From positions 593,799,793 through 593,863,792 of the forward strand of contig NC_053390.1 in assembly GCF_905171765.1 (NCBI RefSeq): a stretch of DNA of 64,000 nucleotides, read 5' to 3'. Position 1 is the stretch's first letter, and the number at the start of each line of letters is the position of its first letter. Made by a program: the position numbers and the translations under genes. The notes beneath the pieces were generated by a model. That model was not told the origin of the DNA. It did not search any database and worked only from the letters and a program-made list of their open reading frames with translations. This DNA is from Bufo bufo. Its lineage: Eukaryota > Chordata > Amphibia > Anura > Bufonidae. Shown here piece after piece: positions 56,086-64,000 of this stretch.

Positions 56086-58023
56086 GAACATGAAGTCAGC
56101 CATGTATGCCAGAGTACCAACAGGCAAGACTTCGCTGTCGTCATCAGGAGGATCACTCTCAATCTCCTCATCAACTTTCTCCTCTTCTGCCTACTCACGC
56201 TGAACAGATGGAATTAAACTTCCATTGGTACTACCCTCTGTAGCGGAGGCAATCATCTCCTACTCCTCCTACTCCGCCTTTTCATCGTCCAATTCACGCT
56301 GAGAAGACGAACTGAGGGTGGTCTTGCTATCACCCTGTGTAATGTCTTCCCCCATTTCCACCTCTTCCACATGCAAAGCGTTGTCCTTAATTGTGAGCAG
56401 CGAGCGTTTGAGTAGACAAAGAAGTTGGATGGTTACGCTGATAATAGCGTTATCGCCGCTCGCCATCTGTGTTGATTCCTCAAAGCTTCTTAAAACCTCA
56501 CAGAGGTCAGACATTCATGCCCACTCCTCGCTTGTGAATTGCGGAAGCTAAATGGAAAGGCAATGACCATGTTGCAGCTGGTATTCCACTACTGCCCTCT
56601 GCTACTTACAAAGCCTGGCCAACATGTGAAAGGTGGAGTTACAGCGCGTTCTCACGTCGCAAAACACCCGGTGAGGTGGCAATTTCCAGCGCTGCTGCAG
56701 CATTGACAGACCAGCTGAAGCTGTCGATGACTTGCGGAAATATGCACACACACAGCGCACCTTCACCAGTAGATCAGGCAAATTGGGCTAGGTTTTGAGA
56801 AACCACTGAGCCGCTAAGTTTAAGACATGGGCTAGGCATGGGATGTGTCTAAGCTTGCCAAGCTTCAAAGCCGCCACCAAGTTATGGCCATTATCAGACA
56901 CAACCATGCCTGGTTCTAGGTTGAGTGGCGAGAGCCACAGCTCAGTTTGGTCTCTTATCCCCTGCCACAGCTCTAAAGTGGTGGGTTGTTTGTCCCCTAA
57001 GCATATCAGCTTCAGCACGGCCTGTTGCTGCTTCCCCACTGCAGTGTTACACTGCTTAAAGCTACCGACTGATGACTGACTGGTGCTGCATGCAGATAAT
57101 TCGGAGGTGGAAGTGGAGGAGGAGGCGGAGGAGGAGAAGTGGGGGTTGGAGCCACTAAAGTAGGTGGGGGCGGAAACCCTGATGGAATTAGGGCCCTCAA
57201 ACCATGGGTACGACTCGCTCCCGGCCTCCACAACATTCACCCAGTGTGCTGTCAAGGAAATGTAGTGTCCCTGGCCGAATGCACTTGTCCATGTGTTCGT
57301 GGTTACGTGGACTTTCCCAGTAACTGCGTTGGTCAGGGCACATGTGATGTTGCGGGACACATGTTGGTGAAAGGCGGCCATGGCACACCTTTAAAAATAG
57401 TGGCGGCCTGGGACTGCGTAACTCGGGCCGGCCACTGACATCAGGCCGTGGAAGGCCTCAGTATCCACAAGCCTAAATGGCAACATTTCCAGGGCCAGTA
57501 ATTTGGAAAGATGCACATTTAGTGCTATGGCCTGTGGGTGGGTGGCTGGGTATTTGCGCTTGCATTCAAATTCCTGGGGTAAGGATATTTGTGCACTGCG
57601 CTGGGACACGGAAGTGGATGTGGTCGCTGATGGTGCTTGCGAAGGTCCAGGTGCAGGGCAGGAGGCATCCAGGCCTGCGTCTTCGACATGGGATTGGCCA
57701 GCACGTTACACAGGGGAAGAGGAGGCAGTGGTGTGACACACAGACACAGATTGTGGACTCAGGCGTTCGTCCCACCTATTACGGTGTTTTGATGCCATTT
57801 GGCGGATCATGCTGGTGATGGTGAGGTTGCTAGTGTTCACGCCCCTGCTCATTTTTGCATGGCACAAGATGCAAATGACAATTATTTTGTCGTCCACACG
57901 TTCCTCAAAAAAGCGCCATACTGCGGAACACCTACCCCTTGGCAAGGGAGATTTCTGCAGGGGTGTGCTACAGGGAACAGTTGCGGGCCTGTTTGGTGTG
58001 GCCCGCCTTCTCCCTTTTGCCAC
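56086..58023 (-). pseudogene. hAT-3 transposase, N-terminal two thirds
   Basis: A BED finger is at 57706-58023 (WRFFEERVDDKIIVICILCH to MASKH). A block follows with LPFRLVDTEAFHGLM (57391-57609), then the core 56788-57381 (TTNTWTSAFGQGHYISLTAHWVNVV, VVSDNGHNLVAALK, PCLAHVLNLAA). Next are 56269-56514 (VLRSFEESTQMASGDNAIISV) and 56086-56127 (VGTLAYMADFMF). The C-terminal dimerisation domain is absent, cut off by DIRS-2. Frame changes separate each block. It is closely parallel to hAT-2 in order but clearly diverged. Confidence 0.85.
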
Positions 58024-59430
58024 CCCACTGCCTCTTCCAGCCTGTAGTAGGAATAAAAATAAAAAAAGGAGGAAGTTACTTCAAACCTAGAGGGATCACC
58101 AAATCCCACCGAAGAATGAAATAAAACTGGGCACCGACAGGGGTGTGGACTGGATTGTGAGGAGGTGGAAGAAGGTATAGTTCCGGAAGGTGGCTCTGTA
58201 AGAAGTGTTCTAAATAATCAAGAACACTCTCAAATGGTAATGTCAGGAGTGTGGAAATTGCGTGGTGTCAGTGTGAGGGATTTCACAGTAGAATGTCACC
58301 CACCGCTAATATGAAAAGGAAAAAAGCGGAGAGAAGGAAAGGAGGGGGAGAAAATGAGTCAATAGTACGGATATCAAAAATTGGCAATGGTACAATTAGG
58401 CAGGTACACGTGCAGTGACCAGGATGCGGGTATAATAGTCTATAGTTTGTTCGTGACGCCAATTGCAGCGTGCTCAGGGTATTGTCACAGGGCCCTTCAA
58501 AGATGTTATAACTCACGCCCCAGTTTAGGAATGCCAGAGTGGTGTAATGTCTCTGTATGGTAGTGGTAATGGTGTCAACGGTGTCTCCTACCTGGGTACG
58601 GCTGGACTCCTGACTCCTTGCTCACTTGCAATAAATTGAGGGTAATAGAGGAATTTGCAGCAGAAATTGAGATCCAGACTTTGGGTAAAGTTCAAACTTT
58701 TCTTTACTGATTGTAACGTTCATCCAAGCAAGATACAGCTTTAGTCTTAGGTCCCAGCAGGTATTGGCAATGGTTGGCAGGGATTTATCTTCTGCTCTAT
58801 CAACCTGGAGCTTGCAGGAAAAGACATCTGCTTTGTAGCTCTATACTGTGGCAGGAATTTGGCTTCTGTACTTTCTATCTTCTGCTGTATGGGGACTGAC
58901 TAGCTGAGGATGAATGGCTTCTCCTAGGGTCTCTGGATTTTACTCACAGTTATCTTCTCAGGGTATGGTTTCTTCCTGGAACTGGAGTTGTCAATAACTT
59001 TCTGCTTTGTGTCATCCAGCTGAGCTGCAGAGCTCAGACTGGGAATTTGATCAAATCTCAGCATGAGACTTGATCCTTGCTGTCTTCCCTATGCAGGGAG
59101 AGCTAGAACTGGTTCTAACGTTTTTTTTCCTCCCTTGCTGCAGGATGTGGGAACCTCCTCTTCTCTTAAGCAGGGAGGCAGAACAGAACAGGATCATTCC
59201 ACTCTCAACGGCCACAACATTAAAACTATCCCTACCAATGATGCTGCCACCTCCATGTTAGATAACTCCACCTGTACTAATATATAGATGATGCTTATAG
59301 ACCTAAGCCCAATATGGGTAAAAGCACGTCATCCTAATGAGATTCCCTGGAGGGAGAGATAAAAAGAAGAAAAGGGCCTCAGAGTACATTAAAAGTTGTG
59401 TGTCTCTACTGAGGCCTCATCCAATCTTTG
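58024..59430. other. unassigned noncoding region
   Basis: 58024-58110 is probably hAT-3 leader. From there to 59280 I see no gene, LTR end or TSD. 59280-59430 (ACGTGCTTTTACCC phrase on the minus strand) may be the 3' noncoding part of the relic PLE to the right. Confidence 0.35.
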
Positions 59431-59439
59431 TTTTGTGTA

Positions 59440-60040
59440 TTCCTCTTAGGGTCTTAATAATTGACGTACTCTAGTGACTCATTAAGGCCAAAAGGAACTA
59501 GAGTATTGAGTTTGTAGATCCAGAACATTTTTTTGCGGCAGTGTCTGGTATGAGTGGGGCACCCACTCAAGGGGAGTTACTCTGAGAAAGCTAGGATCCC
59601 CGTCATGATGTGTAAAAAAAATGGCAGGAGACGCTGTGGGTGGTGACTTTTCTGTTTATGTTGGACCCATGTTCATTCATGCATTCACACAATGTTTGGG
59701 TAGTGTGTCCCACATTGTAAATATTGCAAGAGCAGTGTAACAGGTATATCACATAAGAGGTGTTACAATTCATATTGTGTCTTAGGGTCCTTTAAGGTGG
59801 TGACAGCCACTTCCTTGGTGTTATGGGAGATCATGGCACAACACTTGCATCTTGACTTTCCGTACCTAAAGGATCCCCTTTTGCAATTGGTTTTGGGGTC
59901 ATTTGAGAATGGTAGTTTATCTCGGATTCCCTCTAATTTCGGGCAAGATGGTGCTAGTGTCTCCTTCAGAGTATTGGCCCTCCTAAAGATTACTTTGGGG
60001 GCGAGAGGGCCAAATCAAGGAATGGTGCTGAAAAGAGCTC
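59440..60040 (-). pseudogene. PLE-D: decayed Penelope endonuclease region
   Basis: Minus-strand conceptual reading with frame changes gives the linker (GSFRYGKSRCKCCAMI). A degraded GIY-YIG core follows (VIYLLHCSC...YNVGHTTQT, then CMNEHGSN), with a C-end containing NTLVPFGLNE. Similar spacing is seen in PLE-B and PLE-C. Many stops; RT absent. Confidence 0.65.
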
Positions 60041-60121
60041 CTCGGAATATCCAAGTGTGGGATCACTTGTTTGCCCAGACTCTCCATGGTGGTAGGAAGG
60101 AGGATCAGGGCGAGGATTGGG

Positions 60122-61095
60122 TTTACACTGCAGATGTGGCGCTGGTAATGTCACTGTCCACAGCAGACACCGTCTACAAAAAAAGTACACTGTATGTCAG
60201 ATACATTTTTTCAGCGCACACGTTACACTGCAGATGTGGCTCTGGTTATGTCACTGTCAGAAGCGGACACAATCTATTGAAAAAGTACACTGTATGTCAC
60301 AGATATTTTTTGGATGCGCACACTTTACACAGGAGATGTGGCGCAGCTAATGTCACTGTCCGCAGCGGACACCATCTACAGAAAAAGTACACTGTATGTC
60401 ACAGATAAAAAAATTTAAGCGCACACGTTACACTGCAGATGTGGCACTGGTTATGTCACTGTCAGAAGCGGACACCGTATACAGAAAAAGGACACTGGAT
60501 GTCGCAGATATTTTTTGGATGCGCACACTTTACACTGCAAATGTGGTGCAGCTAATGTCACTGTCCACAGCGGACACCGTCTACGGAAAAAGTACACTGG
60601 ATGTCAAAGATATTTTTGGGATGTGCATGCTTTACACTGGAGATGTGGCGCAGCTAATGTCCCCATCCACAAATATTTTTTGTTGGATGCGCACACTTTA
60701 CACAGGAGATGTGGCGCAGCTAATTTCACTGTCTGTAGCGGACACCATCTACAGAAAAAGTACACTGTATGTCACAGATAAACATTTTAAGCACACACGT
60801 TACACTGCAGATGTGGCACTGGTTATGTCACTGTCAGATGCGGACACCGTCTATTGAAAAAGTACACTGTAATGTCACATATATTTTTTGGATGCGCACA
60901 CTTTACACAGGAGTGGGGCACAGCTAATGTCACTGTCCGCAGCAGACACCGTCTATGGCAAAAGTACATTGGATGTCAGATATTTTTTGGATTCGCACAC
61001 TTTACACTGGAGATGTGGCGCAGCTAATGTCACTGTCCGCAGCGGACACTGTCTACGGAAAAAGTACACTGGATGTCAGATATTTTTTAGATGCG
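60122..61095. repeat. ~100-bp tandem repeat, about 10 units
   Basis: The theme TTACAC(T/A)(G/G)(C/G)AGATGTGGC...TAATGTCACTGTC then GCGGACACCGTCTA and AAAAAGTACACTG recurs about every 100-103 bp (60131, 60231, 60333, 60436, 60538 and on). Units alternate in two subtypes (GTTACACTGCAG and TTTACACAGGAG). Open frames here are artefacts. Confidence 0.88.
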
Positions 61096-61727
61096 CACTT
61101 TTTTTAATAAATAAAGGTAAAACATCAAATCAAATTTAGGACTCACATGAAGTTTAATGTGTCATAAATAACAAAATAATCTTAGAATGGCTTGAATAAG
61201 TAAAAGCATTCCAAAGTTATTACCGCATAAATTGATACATCAGATTTAAAAAATTTGGCTTGGTAGTTGAAAAATGGCTTGGTCCTGAAGGGGTTAATGA
61301 ACTCTTTTAACTCTAAAAATAACCCCCATATCTTTAGTTACATTTACCCAAGTGACATAATTGGATATATTGAAATTATAACCTTTTCACTTTGCTATAA
61401 TGCAAACCAAGTGACTCAAAAGGTTTGTACTTTCCCTCCGGAAAAAAATTCCCTTTTAATTACAGTCCTTATCTATACCAATCTCTAACTTCTTCAAATT
61501 TGTTTATTTCAATAAATAAATGTTTTAAAATAGAGATTTACACCAAAGCGCCCCCTTAACCCTAAATAGAGATCATATTTTATCCCACAATTGTATTATT
61601 AGTTCAACCATAGGATATTTTCTCAATCCAACTTTGTCCAGCAGGCACAATTCCAAAAGTTGGAATATAACCTCAATTAAGACAACACTATTATGTACCA
61701 ATTACAATTTTTATGTTATTATTATCA
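61096..61727. other. no feature seen
   Basis: AT-rich intergenic DNA; nothing recognised. Confidence 0.4.
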
Positions 61728-62475
61728 TAATTATTTTTTTATTATTAAAGCGCCATTCATTTCATGGCACTGTACATATGAAAAGGGGTATACATACATA
61801 TACATACATAATGCAGACAATTGCACTAGGCATAAACAAGATGAGTTACAAACTGGTACAGAGAGGACCATGCCTGTGAGGGCTTACAATCTATAAGTCT
61901 GATATGTTGGGGTAGAGAGTTCCAGAGTATGGGGGATGCAAGGGAGAAATATTGGAGGCGATTGTGGGAAGTGGTGATGAGAGGAGAGAAGGAGATCTTA
62001 TGAGGATCGGAGATTACGTGTGGGGATGTATTAGGAAAGTAGCTCAGAGATGTATGAAGGTAACATATTGTGTGCGGCCTTATATGTATTTGTTAGTATT
62101 TTGAACTGAATTCGATGGGCAATAGGGAGCCAGTGAAGGGATTGGCAGCAGTCAGGCAGCAGAGCTGAGGATAGATTGGAGGGGTGCGAGAGTGCTAGAT
62201 GGAAGGCCACAAAGGAGGATGTTACAGTAGTCAGTAGAAGATGAGGGCATGTACAAGCATTTTTGCAGACTCTTGGTTGAGAAATGCGCGGATACAGGAG
62301 ATATTTTTGAGTTGGAGGCGGCAGGTGGTGGAAAGGGCTTGGATGTGCGGTCTGAAGTAGAGGGCAGAATCCAAGGTCACTCCAAGGCAGAGGACTTAGT
62401 TGACTAGGAAGAGTGTGTAACCATTTATCGTGATAGGTAGGTCTGTTGGGGGGGTTGAGCAAGATGGGGGAAATA
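61728..62475 (-). mobile_element. 5'-truncated LINE 3' end (L2/CR1-like)
   Basis: On the minus strand the text reads like the last part of a LINE RT with several frame changes: PPNRPTY, CRLQLKNISCIRAFLNQESAK, then CQSLHWLPIAHRIQFKILTNTYKA and SYISELLS. A 3' untranslated tail follows, ending in an ATAA-type simple repeat near 61728-61745. Loss of the 5' part is usual for such LINEs. Exact clade not determined. Confidence 0.75.
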
Positions 62476-62905
62476 CTGTTGAGAAATATTTACCATCAAG
62501 CATATTTGAGTGTCTAATTCTTAAATACACAATTGCCCTGAATTATATTAGTACAAAAAACGTTTAATGTCATCATTTTTTACAATCTCTGTATAATTTG
62601 AAGTGGACTTCCACACTGTTTCTTTTTATTACTAAGGTAACATTTGAAAACAAGTTTTTCTTTGAAGTGAAAATTACTTAAACACGCTGGAGGCAAAGGT
62701 AAGTAGCTTTGCAATTTTGTATTAGCTGTAAATTAACTTTAGTCTTCAACTGTACAGTTCTAGCTCTATTTTTAAGTAAAGAAATGAAAAGGAAAAGTAA
62801 GAAATGAAATGAACAGTGTAGTTGATAGGAGATTGTGTACAATAGGCAGAATAAGCCAATCATACTGTTTTATTAAAGAACAAAAGCAAAAGGAGAATTT
62901 GTTAA

Positions 62906-63481
62906 AGGGAGTCTGTCACCACATTTGAGCATATTAGACTGATCAAATAGTGTTATATGTGCCACCCAGAACTTAAAAACGGTACCTTTGTTGTATCTAA
63001 TGAAGTTTTCTTTCAGCCAAAAATGAACTTTTAAGATTCTGTAAATGGGCCCTCTCAAGTGCCCAGGGCGGCATCTCAATCGTCCGAGCCCCAGGCAGCA
63101 CCTCCTCAACGGCTCATAACCCCGCCCTCCGTGTGCCTCTGCACGCCCGTTTACTCTCCTCCTCTCTCCTTTTCCACTGCGCTACGAATTTGACCGCGCA
63201 GCCGCAGTGGAAAAGGAGAGAGGAGGAGGAGAGTAAACGGGCGGGCAGAGGCACACGAAGGGCGGGGTTATGAGCCGTTGAGGAGGTGCTGCCTGGGGCT
63301 CGGACGATTGAGATGCCGCCCTGGGCACTTCAGAGGGCGCATTTACAGAATCTTAAAAGTTCATTTTTGACTGAAAGAAAACTCCATTAGATACAACAAA
63401 GGTACCGTTTTTAAGTTCTGGGTGGCACATATAACGCTATTTGATCAGTCTAATATGCTCAAATGTGGTGACAGACTCCCT
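62906..63481. mobile_element. 576-bp fold-back element with TTAA target
   Basis: Arms of about 270 bp are near-perfect reverse complements, with ends AGGGAGTCTGTCACC. TTAA lies on both sides (62902-62905 and 63482-63485). TTAA duplication points to piggyBac or Kolobok-type transposases. No coding sequence. Confidence 0.9.
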
Positions 63482-63769
63482 TTAAATATATTAAATAAGG
63501 AGAAATAGAATTTTAGACATACACTAATACAGGAGCATGAACCTATAAAATGCTGCCTTTGATTTTAACAATTGTGATGGACGAACATTGGCCGGGACGA
63601 TTCATGGCGGGCCCCATTCACTTTAATGGCAGGTCAACCTAAAAAACCTTCAGGTCATATTTGCAGCCAGCAAACACTTACTAGAAGTACACAAATAGTC
63701 CCACAACATAGACAGTGATATACCGGAGGGGGATCATTGGCAAAAATTCCCACAAAAAATATGTATTTT

Positions 63770-64000
63770 AATCAGGGGCCATTTTTATGTGTCTTAATGG
63801 GAAACTCTCAAAAATGTGCCCTGCTGGAGCCTAGAAATGTTTTATTTCCCATTAGTTTGATGTATACAAATGTGCAGCACTTCACGTTTTTGTATCCTGC
63901 AGAGTCTATAAAAAAATGCATACATTAACGTAATTTTTTTTTCTACCATGGAACTGTATGGTGAACGGATGCCACTGTACGGCATCAGTCTGAGGCATCT
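63770..64000. repeat. dispersed repeat related to 9192-9370
   Basis: Shares GGGAAACTCTCAAAAAT, TGATGTATACAAATGTGCAG and TGGAACTGTATGGTGAACGG with the repeat in the 3.1-kb units; runs off the right edge. Confidence 0.8.

Noticed and set aside
62906..63481. Possible microRNA precursor or RNA gene hairpin
   Set aside because: Arms of 270 bp with TTAA duplications mark a transposon; far too long for a microRNA precursor.

Overview
The window looks like vertebrate intergenic DNA, most likely from an anuran amphibian. The reasons are the mixture of element types (Gmr1-like Gypsy, Penelope-like, DIRS, Tx1-type L1, BED-finger hAT), the hAT ends carrying TTCGGGTTCG and TGAGCGAAC motifs, and the absence of any recognisable host exon, rRNA, tRNA or bacterial operon. 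The species call is an inference; the element calls come from protein motifs, terminal repeats and target-site duplications (TSDs) read in the sequence.

Left part (1-14.3 kb). A minus-strand Penelope-like element (PLE-A; pieces at 1-510 and 5778-7106) is split by a complete 5,267-bp LTR element (511-5777, TSD CCTTA). That LTR element has pol in the unusual order protease-integrase-RT-RNase H and a SCAN-like Gag, which makes it Gmr1-like. The leader of PLE-A holds a motif with a full hammerhead-ribozyme core (7556-7598). A 3,100-bp block with a PLE endonuclease end and the tail of a decayed hAT transposase is then present twice in perfect tandem (8128-14329).

Middle part (14.3-34 kb). An old plus-strand hAT transposase (hAT-1; 16.46-17.42 and 25.22-26.56 kb) is cut by a 239-bp hAT fold-back element and by a PLE-type insertion. 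That insertion is itself split by a near-complete 6,986-bp hAT (hAT-2, 17903-24888, TSD ATAGGAAG). A 525-bp solo LTR (15805-16329, TSD TCAAG) lies just upstream. From 27.7 to 34 kb the DNA is mostly unassigned AT-rich sequence, a fold-back element and old dispersed repeats.

Right part (34-64 kb). A 2.3-kb minisatellite of 41-bp units abuts the 5' end of an L1 (36.5-39.7 kb, with a scrap at 45.9 kb). The L1 is interrupted by a Penelope element (PLE-C, 39698-45865, 16-bp TSD) with long inverted terminal arms. The right arm of PLE-C carries a further 1.3-kb insertion built of 523-bp direct repeats. Two DIRS elements lie tail to tail (46.0-51.6 kb plus strand; 51.6-56.1 kb minus strand). They are followed by a decayed hAT (56.1-58.0 kb), a relic PLE endonuclease, ~100-bp tandem repeats, a 5'-truncated LINE end and a 576-bp TTAA fold-back element.

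No intact autonomous element was found: every long coding region has at least one stop, frameshift or truncation. Nested TSDs give a relative order of insertion: PLE-A before Gmr1; hAT-1 before the PLE-type insert before hAT-2; L1 before PLE-C before the 523-bp-repeat insert.
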